A stretch of DNA of 46,703 nucleotides from Gilliamella apis (GCF_002142155.1 NZ_NASD01000020.1:1-46703); one strand, 5' to 3'; shown: positions 9,139-19,726, counted from the stretch's first letter. Program-made: numbers and translations. Notes: generated from the letters alone by a model not told the origin.

Positions 9139-10065
9139 TTATTGTTGGTTTAACCATTGCATATATTCAGTTGTTCCTTGAGACACTGTTTTGAACTCAA
9201 TAGGACAACCTGTTTTCCTGAATTTAGTTAGATCAGCTTGAGTAAAGCTTTGATAGCGTCCTTTTAAGTGTTCAGGGAATGGAATATAATCGATTTCGCC
9301 TTTGTGATGATAGTCTAATACTGCATCAGCGACCGATTGGAATGATTCAGCACGACCAGTTCCACAATTAAAAATGCCAGAAACTTTGTTTTTCCAGAAC
9401 CATAAATTAACTTCAACCACATCACCAACGTAAATGAAATCACGTTTAAAATTATCACTGCCAGCAAATAATTTAGGCTTTTCTCCTTTAATTATTTGTT
9501 CATTCAAGTGGTAAGCAACGCTAGCCATGCTACCTTTATGGTTTTCACGAGGTCCATAGACATTGAAATAACGAAAACCACAAATTTGTGAACTTGCATT
9601 AGGTAAAATTTCTCGTACGTACTGGTCGAATAAAAACTTTGAATAACCATATACATTCAAAGGTTTTTCATAAACTCTATCTTCAATAAAATTGTCACTA
9701 CGTCCTCCATAAGTTGCGGCGGAAGAAGCGTATAAAAAAGGAATATCAAAATCTAAACAATAATGCAGCAAATCTTTTGAATAGTTGTAATTATTTTCCA
9801 TCATAAATTTGCCATCCCATTCAGTAGTAGATGAACAAGCTCCTTGATGAAAAATAACTTCAATATCCAGATTTTCACCGGAGACTATTGCTGAAATAAA
9901 CTCATCTTTATCCATATAATCAGCAATATCTAAATCTGCTAAGTTGGCAAATTTAGTACCATCGGTTAAATCGTCTACTACTAAAATATCTTTTCGGCCT
10001 AACTCATTCAAACCTTTTACAATATTACTTCCAATAAAACCTGCACCGCCAGTAACAACTATCAT
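9139..10065 (-). CDS. hldD: ADP-L-glycero-D-manno-heptose 6-epimerase (HldD/RfaD)
   Basis: Epimerises ADP-D-glycero-D-manno-heptose to the L form, the last step in making the activated heptose for the LPS core. It is a short-chain dehydrogenase fold with the NAD(P)-binding [11 protein letters not shown] at the N-terminus. The catalytic pair Tyr139 and Lys143 lies in VYGYSKF. The product is 308 residues (E. coli 310). The frame opens 11 codons upstream, but the ATG at 10065 has AAAGG about 8 bases before it and matches the family start. It is the first gene of the waaF-waaC operon. Confidence 0.96.
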   Translation of the reverse strand: MIVVTGGAGFIGSNIVKGLNELGRKDILVVDDLTDGTKFANLADLDIADYMDKDEFISAIVSGENLDIEVIFHQGACSSTTEWDGKFMMENNYNYSKDLLHYCLDFDIPFLYASSAATYGGRSDNFIEDRVYEKPLNVYGYSKFLFDQYVREILPNASSQICGFRYFNVYGPRENHKGSMASVAYHLNEQIIKGEKPKLFAGSDNFKRDFIYVGDVVEVNLWFWKNKVSGIFNCGTGRAESFQSVADAVLDYHHKGEIDYIPFPEHLKGRYQSFTQADLTKFRKTGCPIEFKTVSQGTTEYMQWLNQQ

Positions 10066-10214
10066 AATGACACCTTTAACTAATAAAATTAATGGCACTA
10101 TAATAACGATTTATTGGCAAATTTTCGAGTGCTCTTTTAGTTATCTTAATTTTGTTTGTTGTTACTTGATGATCATAAAATTTGATTTAGTGATATATAT
10201 CTGTGATATGAATC

Positions 10215-10589
10215 ATGCCAATAAATTGTTTTTTATTATCAATCACAGGTAAAACGGTTATTGGTTTGCCTGGTATTTTGTTACCATTGACGATTTCAAC
10301 TTTGATTCGCTTAATTCAAGGTTCTGGTGTAGTTGCCATGATTACCGCAGCCAGTATTACTGCACCAATGATTGGAACATTGGGTGTAAATCCGATTATG
10401 GCAGGATTAGGCTGCTCGATTGGTTCATTTATGTTTTCTCATTTCAATGATGCTTATTTTTGGGTGGTTAATCGCTCACTAGGTGTTACTGAGGTTAAAG
10501 AACAAATTAAAGTTTGGAGTATGACAACTACCGTACTTTGGGCTGCAGGAACAGTGACATTATTAATTGTTAATGCCATTTTCTTCTAA
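10215..10589 (+). pseudogene. 3' remnant of a GntP-family gluconate/sugar-acid permease
   Basis: The frame encodes only about the last 110 residues of a GntP/GntT-type permease. The diagnostic part is the segment with LIRLIQGSGVVAMITAASI and the following SHFNDAYFWVV, which match the final transmembrane repeat of gluconate/gluconate-like symporters. The family is normally about 440 residues, so roughly three quarters of the gene is missing. Nothing recognisable as permease is left between 10066 and 10215. There is no ribosome-binding site at the apparent start. The first ten or so residues look like out-of-frame filler. Most likely the product of a large deletion next to hldD. Confidence 0.8.
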
Positions 10590-10592
10590 GAA

Positions 10593-10634
10593 AATAGGGG
10601 AGTGTAAAGGAATATGCTTCCCCTAATCTTTTCT
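10593..10634. terminator. Probable hairpin terminator after the permease remnant
   Basis: TAGGGGAG and CTTCCCCTA can pair around a loop of about 13 bases. On the plus strand AATCTTTTCT follows, and on the minus strand TTTTCTT follows. It lies between the convergent permease remnant and cmoM, so it may act in both directions. Confidence 0.5.
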
Positions 10635-10639
10635 CTAAA

Positions 10640-11416
10640 TTAGTTATTATTAATTTTTGCGGTAACTAAAATATACCTTGCCAAACTGAGATAGGGTTCA
10701 GTTTGGCAAAACTGTTTTTCAATTTCTAATAATTGTTCAAAATGCGTTTCGGCTTTTGACTTATTGGTTAAATAATCATGGAATATCCGAATTCCTGTTT
10801 TATTGGTGATCTCAAAATTTTGTTGGTTCAACCATTGATATACTTGATTTGGATCACGAGGATAATCGGGAGATAAGGTTTTCTTTTTACGTTTATTAAG
10901 ACCGGCTTGAGTATATCCAAAATTACCTAAAGTCACTGTTTTAAATAATAGGCCGTGATAATTATAGAACATTAATGACAAATAACCATCTTGCTTAAGG
11001 TATTGTCTTAGCGACTGTATTATTTGGATTGGATCAGCTACCCATTCTAAAACGGCATGACAAATCACAATATCAAATTGTGTTTCAATAAATTGATTCA
11101 GATCTTGAATAGGGCAATGAATAAAATTTAAGCTTAGATTTTCTTGATCGGCTTGCTTTTTTGCTAATTCGAGCATTTGCTCAGAAATATCACAAACAGT
11201 AATATTATGGCCTAATCTTGCTAATCGACAAGCAATCTGACCTTGTCCACCGCCTGCATCTAAAATAGTCAATGGTTTATTTGTTGGATACCTAGCTAAT
11301 ATATTTTCTAGCTCTTGCCAAACGATAGCTTCTCGAATCTTGCCTTTGTTTGTGCCATAAATATTTTTAGCGAATTTATGGCTGATATCATCAAAATTAC
11401 GATCGATTTTAGTCAT
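10640..11416 (-). CDS. cmoM: tRNA 5-carboxymethoxyuridine methyltransferase CmoM
   Basis: Methylates cmo5U34 to mcmo5U34 in the wobble position of some tRNAs, using S-adenosylmethionine. Formerly called SmtA. At 258 residues it aligns from end to end with E. coli CmoM (261). Matching points are the N-terminus with RNFDDISHKFAKNIYG, the SAM motif LDAGGGQGQ near residue 54, HAVLEWVADP, and the late KKKTLSPDYPRDPNQVYQWL. It is 12 bases downstream of plsC on the same strand and probably cotranscribed with it. Confidence 0.94.
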   Translation of the reverse strand: MTKIDRNFDDISHKFAKNIYGTNKGKIREAIVWQELENILARYPTNKPLTILDAGGGQGQIACRLARLGHNITVCDISEQMLELAKKQADQENLSLNFIHCPIQDLNQFIETQFDIVICHAVLEWVADPIQIIQSLRQYLKQDGYLSLMFYNYHGLLFKTVTLGNFGYTQAGLNKRKKKTLSPDYPRDPNQVYQWLNQQNFEITNKTGIRIFHDYLTNKSKAETHFEQLLEIEKQFCQTEPYLSLARYILVTAKINNN

Positions 11417-11428
11417 AGTAGATAATTA

Positions 11429-12166
11429 TTATTTTAATAATTTTTTATTTAATTTAGTCGCTTCTAAATTAATTTGGGCAATTTTTTCTGACATCAGTTG
11501 ATAGCACTCTTCCATTAATATTCTAGCATCTTCTTTACGTAGATTCTTAGTTTCAATTGGCGGAAGCATTTCAACGATCATATGGCCATTATTAAGGCGG
11601 TTAAGTTTTATATTATTGGTATCTGATACGCAAATCGGCACAATAGGAACGCCAGCGGCAATAGCAGCTTTAAAAGCACCAGTTTTAAATGGTAATAATC
11701 CTCGCCCACGACTTCGGGTACCTTCGGGGAACATCCATATTGATATCCCACGTTTTTTTATTTCGTTAACAACTAGGTTAATGGTATCTCGAGCTTTTGA
11801 TTTATTATTACGATCAATCAAAATATTGCCAGTGAGGTAATAAAGTTGTCCAAAAAAGGGAATAAAAGCAAGGCTTTTTTTACCCACCGTAACGGTTTTT
11901 GGTTGTACAATATCAGCGGCTACCACCATATCATAATTATTTTGGTGATTGGCGATAAATACACAACTACCTAGTTTTTCAATTTCAGGATATTTACGAG
12001 TATCAACTTTTACCCCTAATAATGGTTTAAAGAAAAAACTAAAAAGATGAGCAAATCTAGCCACATTTTTGGGATTGCGAGGATTGAATAAGCAAAATAT
12101 AACCCCTAGTACACAAGTTATAATGCCAATAAATAACACAAAGATTAAACGAAAAAGAAAAACCAT
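11429..12166 (-). CDS. plsC: 1-acyl-sn-glycerol-3-phosphate acyltransferase PlsC
   Basis: Converts lysophosphatidic acid to phosphatidic acid in phospholipid synthesis at the inner membrane. 245 residues, the same as E. coli PlsC. The catalytic HX4D motif is His74 to Asp79 in NHQNNYD. The second substrate motif is FPEGTRSRGRG, followed by KTGAFKAAIAAGVPIVPICVS. A hydrophobic N-terminal segment (about 1-28) anchors it. It is upstream of cmoM with 12 bases between them. Confidence 0.95.
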   Translation of the reverse strand: MVFLFRLIFVLFIGIITCVLGVIFCLFNPRNPKNVARFAHLFSFFFKPLLGVKVDTRKYPEIEKLGSCVFIANHQNNYDMVVAADIVQPKTVTVGKKSLAFIPFFGQLYYLTGNILIDRNNKSKARDTINLVVNEIKKRGISIWMFPEGTRSRGRGLLPFKTGAFKAAIAAGVPIVPICVSDTNNIKLNRLNNGHMIVEMLPPIETKNLRKEDARILMEECYQLMSEKIAQINLEATKLNKKLLK

Positions 12167-12252
12167 AATTTACCTCACAAGTTAACTTAGCGTATTATAT
12201 ACGTAATCTATATGAATATACAGTTTGTTAAATATCGCTTTAAAGGATGTTT

Positions 12253-12966
12253 ATGCACGAATCAACTATCATTTGGAATGATAATCAAATTCCAATTTCC
12301 CGTTACTTTGATGATGTTTATTTTAATACTGACGGTGCAGTAGATGAAACTCGTTATGTTTTTATTGAAGGGAATTGTTTATATGACAGATTTTTACAAC
12401 ATCAGCAAGAGACGTTTACTATTGGTGAAACTGGTTTTGGTTCAGGTTTAAGTTTTTTAATTACTTGGCAAACGTTTAAACAATTTAGACAAAAAAATCC
12501 AAATAGTAATTTGAAAAAATTAAATTTTTTTAGTGTTGAAAAATATCCTCTATCTGCCAGCGAGATGTCAAAAATTCATAATAAAGTCATTAATCACAAT
12601 GATGCATTATGGCCTCTAGCTAAGCAATTACAAGACTCTTTAAAAAGATCTGATGTTGATAGCTTAGAAGAAGCGAATTTGTTGATATGCTATGACGATA
12701 TAAGCTGCTTTGCCGATTTCTTGGTTCAACAAAATAGTTTTATTGATGCATGGTTTTTTGATGGTTTTTCGCCAGCCAAAAATCCAGATATGTGGAATGA
12801 ATCCCTATTTAAACATTGTTATCAATTAACAAGAGAAAAAGGAACCTTTGCAACATTTACTGCAGCAGGTTTTGTCCGACGTAATTTAATCAATGCTGGA
12901 TTTAATGTCGAAAAACGTAAAGGATTTGGTCTAAAACGTGAAATGTTAATCGGCCAAAAAATCTAA
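12253..12966 (+). CDS. mnmD: tRNA 5-methylaminomethyl-2-thiouridine methyltransferase, stand-alone MnmD
   Basis: Corresponds to only the N-terminal methyltransferase half of the bifunctional MnmC (about 660 residues in E. coli). This half methylates nm5(s2)U34 to mnm5(s2)U34 in tRNA. The SAM loop GETGFGSGLSF and the core WFFDGFSPAKNPDMW are intact. The protein ends right after the conserved KRKGFGLKREML segment, where the FAD-oxidase domain would begin. Only 49 bases separate the stop from the next gene, with no oxidase remnant. The frame has ATG codons at 12247 and 12253. AAAGG lies directly against the first but six bases from the second, so 12253 is the likelier start (237 residues). Without the oxidase, nm5U must come directly from the ammonium route of MnmEG. 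Confidence 0.88.
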   Translation: MHESTIIWNDNQIPISRYFDDVYFNTDGAVDETRYVFIEGNCLYDRFLQHQQETFTIGETGFGSGLSFLITWQTFKQFRQKNPNSNLKKLNFFSVEKYPLSASEMSKIHNKVINHNDALWPLAKQLQDSLKRSDVDSLEEANLLICYDDISCFADFLVQQNSFIDAWFFDGFSPAKNPDMWNESLFKHCYQLTREKGTFATFTAAGFVRRNLINAGFNVEKRKGFGLKREMLIGQKI

Positions 12967-12967
12967 A

Positions 12968-12999
12968 TTAGTTCGCCAATTTAACTTTTGGCGAACTAA
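12968..12999. terminator. Long perfect hairpin between convergent mnmD and tamB
   Basis: A perfect 12-bp stem, TTAGTTCGCCAA (12968-12979) with TTGGCGAACTAA (12988-12999), around an 8-base loop. Neither side has a classic T run directly attached; the minus side reads TTTAGATTTTTT. It sits exactly in the 49-base gap between two convergent genes, so a two-way terminator or transcript end stabiliser is likely. Confidence 0.65.
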
Positions 13000-13015
13000 T
13001 AAGAATTAACTAATA

Positions 13016-16000
13016 TTAATTAAACTCGAATTGGTAGATTAGATCTAATGTTTGCGCAATACCAGAGGCTGCTTCGACATATAAATTTGGCAATAAACGA
13101 TAGCGCAAGGTAAATGTTGCTAGTGAGTCGAATATACCTACACCATATTTTAATTGTAAATGAGGTAATATATAACCACTTACAACCACTTTTGAATTAT
13201 TACCTGCCCCTTGAGTGTCTAAAGAAAGATTCTTGATGCCAAATGCATTACCAATATCACCGATGAATTGTCCTGTTTTGGCGGTTCCAACACCAACTAA
13301 AAAGGCGGTCATCATATCATTATCGCTTTGATCAGAACTATCAAGACCTTGGCCTCGAATTAGGTAAGAAAGCGCTTCTTGTTGTGACATAGCTGGATCA
13401 GAGAAAATCTCAATTTTAGGATCTGTTGATGACCCCTTAACTCGAATACCTGCTGTAATATTACTGTTATCCATGGAATCAGGATTACGAATGGCTTCTA
13501 TATCTAACATAGCTTGATCTGTTGGACCAGAAAAAGTGATAATCCCTTTGTTAATGATTAGGTCTTGCCCATAAGCATGAAATCGTCCGTTAGGAATTAA
13601 TATTTCACCATGTAAATCTAGTCCTTTATTTGTCTGTGTCGCAATAAGTTTACCTTTTAATGAGGCTTGCAAACCAAAGGCATCTACCGTTACTTTATCA
13701 CCAATATTGATTTCAATATGACTATTTATTTTCATGCCAAATTTTTGAGCTTGAATCTGTTTGTGGTTTTGATCCAACATGACTTCATCAGGTGACACGT
13801 CAATACTTGATGGCGGAAGTGAATCAACGGTGATTTTGCCTTTAGGTATTGAAACTTTACCAAGAATTGTCAGTTCATCTTGGGTTGCTTCTATTTTAAT
13901 ATCTGGAATGACTGACATGACAATCATTGGCGGTACAGAGACATCCATGGCAGCACCATTAACATTTAATGTTGCTTGCCATTTTTCAAAATTATTCCAG
14001 CTAGCTTGACCATTAATATTAATGTTTCCTGATTTAGTGGCCAAAATTCCTTTCATTGTCGAAGTTTTACCATTGAATTTAATATCAACCATAGCCGATT
14101 TGATATCGATTGGTAATTGGTTAGATTTTATGTCGCTATGTTTTAAATTGATACCGCCGGTTAAGCTAGGATCCATTAATGAACCAGAAAATTTAACCAT
14201 TCCATTGATGGCGCCATTAGCATATTCATCTTTACTCAATAGCGGATTAATAATTGCTAGGGCTAAATTATCAATATTGAGTTGACCACTTAAATCTTTT
14301 TTTCCAGTTGGATCATTTATGGATAGATCGCCATTTATTTTGCCTAATTTATTTAAACCAAAACGCCAATTTAATTTAGCCTGTTGTTCATTAAATTCAG
14401 CATTGATATTAAACAGGTCAAATGGAATTGGTAAAGCTTGATTGGTGATCATCTGTTTAACAAAAACTTTATTGCTAGTTATATTGGCTTTAATACTCGG
14501 AATTTTGCTAGCATCGTCGAATTTAATATCTGCTTTGCCATTAATAAAACCATCAATTTTAGTTTCACCATCATTGGGAATAGGTAATTTGGCAAGATCA
14601 ATATCTTTTAATGTAATAGATGTCTGGTTATTGTTAGCTATTGATAATGATTTATCTAAACAGATACTAGAATTATTGCTACGCCAACAATGTGCCCCTA
14701 TAGTTGGAACCTGGTTAGTTAAATCATATGATAGAGAAATAGGTTTAGCTAATTGCCAACGATTATTATTAGCTAATGTAAGTAAACTATGCGGTATACT
14801 TGCGGTCCAATTATTATGTTGTTTATCTAATTGTCCATTTAATGATGTAGCCATCGATAATGGACTACCTTCAAAATTTATATTTAAAGAGTGACGAGCT
14901 TCATTGCCTGATAGTTCAATATTAGCTTTTTTAATACTTTGGTTAGCGATATCGATATTTTGACCAATTAGCTTCAATTGTCCACTAAGTTGATCTGTGT
15001 ATTGGATTTTGCCTGATAGATTGGCTTTCGCGATTGAAATATTTTCATAAGTTAAGTTGCCGATATTGATATTACTTTCGATAACTGGTGAAGTTTTACT
15101 ACCTGTCATCTTGACATTACCAATAATTGTGCCACTTAGATTATCAACCAATAATGATAAAGTCGTTAAATTAAGTTGGCTATTTAAATTTCCTTTATCC
15201 GTTGATCCATTAATATTTAATTGATTTTTACCCCAAAGTAGAGATAAATTTTTTGCTGATAGCGTACGATTAGAATCAACAAATAGGTCACCATTAGCTG
15301 AAAAATTAGCTTGCTTAATGTTACCTTTCAACTGTATCTCAGGAATATTTAATTGCCATAAATCACCTTCGAGCATACCCGAAGTTTTTAGTTGGCCGGC
15401 TAAGCGAATAGGGAAGGTTGGTAACTCTTTAATAATATCGACATTATTAAGGTTAATACTCGCATCCCATTTAAGTGCTGTTTGCCAATCTAGTTGGCCA
15501 GTAAGATTAATATCGCCTTGCGGAAACTTGATATTGGCATGGTCGAAAGAGGCAGATTGGTTGGTCCCAGCACCAACAATATCAACAGACGTATCAGGTA
15601 AGCCATCTCCCTTAATCAAACCTTTAGCTAGCATATTATATTTTTGCGCATTACCATTTAAGCTTATAGCAAAATTATCTAACTGATATTGTGGATCTCC
15701 TTCAATTGGCCATTGAATATGTTTACCGTCTAATTTTGTTATTAAAGGCAAATATTTCTCAATAAAATTGATTTGTCCCTCAATGGTAATTTGATTCAGA
15801 CCAGCAATATTAGTATAAGTAAATAATTTACCTAATAAGTTTCCTGAAAACTGTCCATTAAGATGATTTTTTTCTGTATCGACCTTAACTGAAGCTAAAA
15901 TAGGCCAATTATCGCCAAGTGTAATTTCACCAGATAAATAGGCATGTCCATTGACATAAGGCGTTGTTGCATTAGTGTCGACATGTTTGACCATAATATG

Positions 16001-16816
16001 ATTATTAATCATCTCGGTTTTTATATTCACTTGGTTAAAATGATAATCTTGCCCAGCTATGTGTAATAACCAATTGTTACCCGTTAAACTTGTGACATTA
16101 ATATCAAGTGGAATACTAACCTGTGGTAGTGAATTTATCAAAGGTTGATTAAATAGTTGCTTAATTTTTTGGTCAAGTGCTAAATTATCTTCTAATTTGT
16201 TGTTAGAGTTTTTTGCAGGGTGATCTGCAAATATTGCCTGTAAGTCCATAGCAATAGCCGGGAATACATAGATTTTTTCGTTGACCCAGTTAGCTTTTCC
16301 TGTAAAGTTTGACATACCAAATTGCATATCATTAACTTTTACATTGACATCGGAAATATGGGTTTGTTTTAACTCAATAGGTAATGGCGTTTTAATTATT
16401 CGTCGTTTTTCTGATGTTGGTTCATCAGGTGAAAGTTGCAATTCATTAGTATTGATTACAACATTAACTCCATCAGCATCAAATTGTTTAACACAAATTT
16501 TTGTTTGTATTAAACATAAACCAGACAATTTGAATGTTGCATCTTTTACCTGTACATTGACACCAGGTAGTTCAAGTGACAACCCTTTAATATGTAAATC
16601 ATGGAAGGTACCTTCAACTTGAGCTATTTTTAATTCAGGTAAAAATTTATTAAGAACATAGGTAGTTAGCTTTACACCTAAAGATGTGTAAATCATTAAG
16701 ATTGTAAAAGTGATAAGGAAAACAAAAATGGAAAGCACTACAATGCTGCGTTTTTTCCATTTACGTATTCGTTTTATTTTTTCAACCTTTTTTGCTCTTA
16801 TTGGATTTTTTGCCAT
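13016..16816 (-). CDS. tamB: Translocation and assembly module subunit TamB
   Basis: A very large inner-membrane-anchored periplasmic protein that bridges to the outer-membrane partner TamA. It acts in outer-membrane protein assembly and phospholipid transport between membranes. At 1266 residues it is close to E. coli TamB (1259). A basic N-terminus is followed by one membrane helix at about 22-48. A long run of beta-rich AsmA-like repeats makes the hydrophobic groove. The conserved C-terminal DUF490 region contains IKGSSTDPKIEIFSDPAMS-type sequence and SYLIRGQGLD. It starts one base after tamA ends and is certainly cotranscribed with it. Confidence 0.95.
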   Translation of the reverse strand: MAKNPIRAKKVEKIKRIRKWKKRSIVVLSIFVFLITFTILMIYTSLGVKLTTYVLNKFLPELKIAQVEGTFHDLHIKGLSLELPGVNVQVKDATFKLSGLCLIQTKICVKQFDADGVNVVINTNELQLSPDEPTSEKRRIIKTPLPIELKQTHISDVNVKVNDMQFGMSNFTGKANWVNEKIYVFPAIAMDLQAIFADHPAKNSNNKLEDNLALDQKIKQLFNQPLINSLPQVSIPLDINVTSLTGNNWLLHIAGQDYHFNQVNIKTEMINNHIMVKHVDTNATTPYVNGHAYLSGEITLGDNWPILASVKVDTEKNHLNGQFSGNLLGKLFTYTNIAGLNQITIEGQINFIEKYLPLITKLDGKHIQWPIEGDPQYQLDNFAISLNGNAQKYNMLAKGLIKGDGLPDTSVDIVGAGTNQSASFDHANIKFPQGDINLTGQLDWQTALKWDASINLNNVDIIKELPTFPIRLAGQLKTSGMLEGDLWQLNIPEIQLKGNIKQANFSANGDLFVDSNRTLSAKNLSLLWGKNQLNINGSTDKGNLNSQLNLTTLSLLVDNLSGTIIGNVKMTGSKTSPVIESNINIGNLTYENISIAKANLSGKIQYTDQLSGQLKLIGQNIDIANQSIKKANIELSGNEARHSLNINFEGSPLSMATSLNGQLDKQHNNWTASIPHSLLTLANNNRWQLAKPISLSYDLTNQVPTIGAHCWRSNNSSICLDKSLSIANNNQTSITLKDIDLAKLPIPNDGETKIDGFINGKADIKFDDASKIPSIKANITSNKVFVKQMITNQALPIPFDLFNINAEFNEQQAKLNWRFGLNKLGKINGDLSINDPTGKKDLSGQLNIDNLALAIINPLLSKDEYANGAINGMVKFSGSLMDPSLTGGINLKHSDIKSNQLPIDIKSAMVDIKFNGKTSTMKGILATKSGNININGQASWNNFEKWQATLNVNGAAMDVSVPPMIVMSVIPDIKIEATQDELTILGKVSIPKGKITVDSLPPSSIDVSPDEVMLDQNHKQIQAQKFGMKINSHIEINIGDKVTVDAFGLQASLKGKLIATQTNKGLDLHGEILIPNGRFHAYGQDLIINKGIITFSGPTDQAMLDIEAIRNPDSMDNSNITAGIRVKGSSTDPKIEIFSDPAMSQQEALSYLIRGQGLDSSDQSDNDMMTAFLVGVGTAKTGQFIGDIGNAFGIKNLSLDTQGAGNNSKVVVSGYILPHLQLKYGVGIFDSLATFTLRYRLLPNLYVEAASGIAQTLDLIYQFEFN

Positions 16817-16817
16817 T

Positions 16818-18536
16818 TTATAATTCGCTTCCTAAACCAATATATAGATGTATTGAGCCTTTATCTTTTCTATTTAGTGGTGTTGCTAAATCAAACTTAA
16901 TTGGACCGACAGGCGAAGCCCATCGAATACCCAAGCCGGTACCAGTATAAAATTTAGCTGTATCGACTTTATCTATTGCTTCACCAGTATCAACAAAAGC
17001 AGCACCCCACCAAGAGCCAGTTAAGTTATATTGATATTCGGCTGAGCCTGTGATCATTTTTGAAGCACCTTTAAGCTTACCTTTTTTATCTTTAGGTGAA
17101 ATAGATTGATAACTGTATCCTCGAATACTGCGATCGCCACCAGCAAAAAATCTAAAAGAAGGTGGCACTCGATCAAAGTTACTAGCTTGGATAATGCCAA
17201 AATTACCTCTGGCTATAAAACGATGTGATTGTTTTATTGAACGAATCCAAGTTTGTTGAGCTTGAAAACGGACTAAATTAATATCAGAGCCTAACGATTC
17301 CGCTGCCCCTTCAACTGAATAACGTTGAGAATCACCCCACATCGATAATAGCTTACCGTCATTACGAATACGTGAAATACTTAGTGATGGATAGTATAAA
17401 AAGGTCTTAAACTTTGCATCCCCTTGAGTAAAGTCATCACGCAACATATTAAAACCAAGAGCAGTTTGCCAACCGTCAAAATTATCCCAATTACGCAAAG
17501 CACCTAAAGTATACGAACGTGAATAAGTATCGTTATTATCAATTTTTTTATAACCACCTTGAATGGTATAATACTGTTCAATAGGCGATTTTTTTAAAGG
17601 TATTTTGTAGCTCATTGTAATAATTTGCTCTGGTGATGAGAGCGATAAACTACTTTGAAAACTATGTCCTTTACTATTGATCCAAGGTTTATTCCAGCCA
17701 ATTTTGCCATGCACGCCATTATCTGTTGAAAAACCTAAACCCAGATCCATAGCATTTTTTTTACGAGGAGTGGTAACAACATCAATTGGTAGAGCTTTAT
17801 CTGCAGTTAGATGTGGAAAATCTGGTGTAACAACTACAGAGTTAAACCAGTTTGTCGAACTTAGTCGTCGATTTAATAATGACAACTGTTCAGCCGAATA
17901 TTCATCACCTTCTTTAAAAGGTACGATATTGGCAAGATAATCTTGACGAATTTTAGCCTCAGGAAATTTAACCATACTAAACTTATAGCGTTTACCAGTA
18001 TCAAAATCGATATTCCAAAATGCTTGATGGTCGTATTTAGATACGGCTAATTGATGGGTTGGCATTACTGCATCAAAATAGCCTTTTTTTAATGACAAGC
18101 TTTCTAAGCCTTTTTTAAATGCTTCATAAGTGCCGTGATTTAAAATTTCACCAATTTTAGGTAGTTGTTTAGCTAGTAACTCTTGAAAATCTTTATCTTG
18201 TTTACCTTCGCCATTGATATTGATATTTAATTGTTTAATTCTAACCGGTTCACCAGGCGATATTTTAACAACGAGGACTTTAGGATCACTTTCGTCATAA
18301 TTAAAACTAGGAGAATAATAACCTAATGCTCGAAGTGCTTTTTGTGCTTCACTTTCAAAATATCGCTTAAAATTAGGCGAATTATTAATTTTATCTGATG
18401 TGATTAACGAAATGCGTGCATCGACATTTTCCGCAAGTTCTCCCGATAATCCTTTAATTGATAACTTCATATCAGCATAACTTGATGCAGTCGTTACCAT
18501 TAAAAGTACGCATAATGAGCGAGAAAATCGTGACAC
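16818..18536 (-). CDS. tamA: Outer-membrane assembly protein TamA (Omp85 family)
   Basis: A BamA paralogue in the outer membrane, partner of TamB. A signal peptide of about 22 residues ends at SSYA. POTRA domains fill roughly residues 23-265. A 16-strand Omp85 barrel follows, with the conserved lid-lock motif in the GGDRSIRGY segment and a C-terminus with PIKFDLATPLN and a terminal leucine. At about 572 residues it matches E. coli TamA (577). There is no ATG start. The frame has GTG at 18542 and GTG at 18536. GAGG overlaps the first and lies 5 bases before the second, so I prefer 18536. It lies between hpt and tamB. Confidence 0.94.
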   Translation of the reverse strand: MSRFSRSLCVLLMVTTASSYADMKLSIKGLSGELAENVDARISLITSDKINNSPNFKRYFESEAQKALRALGYYSPSFNYDESDPKVLVVKISPGEPVRIKQLNININGEGKQDKDFQELLAKQLPKIGEILNHGTYEAFKKGLESLSLKKGYFDAVMPTHQLAVSKYDHQAFWNIDFDTGKRYKFSMVKFPEAKIRQDYLANIVPFKEGDEYSAEQLSLLNRRLSSTNWFNSVVVTPDFPHLTADKALPIDVVTTPRKKNAMDLGLGFSTDNGVHGKIGWNKPWINSKGHSFQSSLSLSSPEQIITMSYKIPLKKSPIEQYYTIQGGYKKIDNNDTYSRSYTLGALRNWDNFDGWQTALGFNMLRDDFTQGDAKFKTFLYYPSLSISRIRNDGKLLSMWGDSQRYSVEGAAESLGSDINLVRFQAQQTWIRSIKQSHRFIARGNFGIIQASNFDRVPPSFRFFAGGDRSIRGYSYQSISPKDKKGKLKGASKMITGSAEYQYNLTGSWWGAAFVDTGEAIDKVDTAKFYTGTGLGIRWASPVGPIKFDLATPLNRKDKGSIHLYIGLGSEL

Positions 18537-18553
18537 ATACACCTCGATAAAGT

Positions 18554-19093
18554 TTAGGATTCAAGTAATTTTACATGTCCAATATATGGTAAATGTCGAT
18601 AATGCTGAGCATAATCTATACCATAACCCACTACAAACTCGTCAGGAATTGAAAAACCGATATATTTCACTGGTACTGCAACTTCACGACGTGAAGGTTT
18701 ATCTAATAATGTACAAATCTCGATACTACGAGGATGACGTAGTTTTAAAATAGCCATTACCTTGCTAAGAGTATTACCGGTATCAATAATATCTTCAACA
18801 ATCAGCACATCTTTGTCACGAATATCTTCGTCTAAATCTTTTAAAATTTTGACATCTCTATTACTTACCACGGCATTGCCATAACTTGAGGCCGTCATAA
18901 AGTCGACTTCGTGACCAACACTAATTGCTCGGCTTAGATCAGCCATAAAGATAAAAGAACCTCTTAACAAACCAACTAAAATAAGCTCATTTTGACTGCT
19001 TGCATAATCTTTATTTATCTGTTGACCTATTTCATTTACCCGTTTTTGGATATCTTTGGCAGATATCATGGTTTCTAATGTATGTTTTTTCAT
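18554..19093 (-). CDS. hpt: Hypoxanthine phosphoribosyltransferase
   Basis: Purine salvage enzyme converting hypoxanthine (and guanine) plus PRPP to IMP (GMP) in the cytoplasm. 179 residues against 178 in E. coli. The PRPP-binding loop is in [39 protein letters not shown] and the C-terminal [24 protein letters not shown] match the bacterial family closely. The start codon at 19093 is followed by MKKHTLETM. It lies upstream of tamA with a gap of under 20 bases, so the salvage gene and the TamAB genes are probably one transcript. Confidence 0.95.
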   Translation of the reverse strand: MKKHTLETMISAKDIQKRVNEIGQQINKDYASSQNELILVGLLRGSFIFMADLSRAISVGHEVDFMTASSYGNAVVSNRDVKILKDLDEDIRDKDVLIVEDIIDTGNTLSKVMAILKLRHPRSIEICTLLDKPSRREVAVPVKYIGFSIPDEFVVGYGIDYAQHYRHLPYIGHVKLLES

Positions 19094-19225
19094 TAATAAT
19101 GCTCAGTATATATCTTAAAAAATCAGAACAGATTTTAGCAATTTTCACAGGTAAAAAGAATAACTAAGCAAATTTTTTATCAAAAATTAAAAAATGATTT
19201 ATAGAATACATTTTTAAATATTAAG

Positions 19226-19726
<501 letters not shown>

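Noticed and set aside
13779-16622. Several plus-strand open frames opposite tamB
   Set aside because: They lie wholly within the tamB coding sequence, have no ribosome-binding sites and encode nothing recognisable; they are shadows of a long, AT-rich gene.
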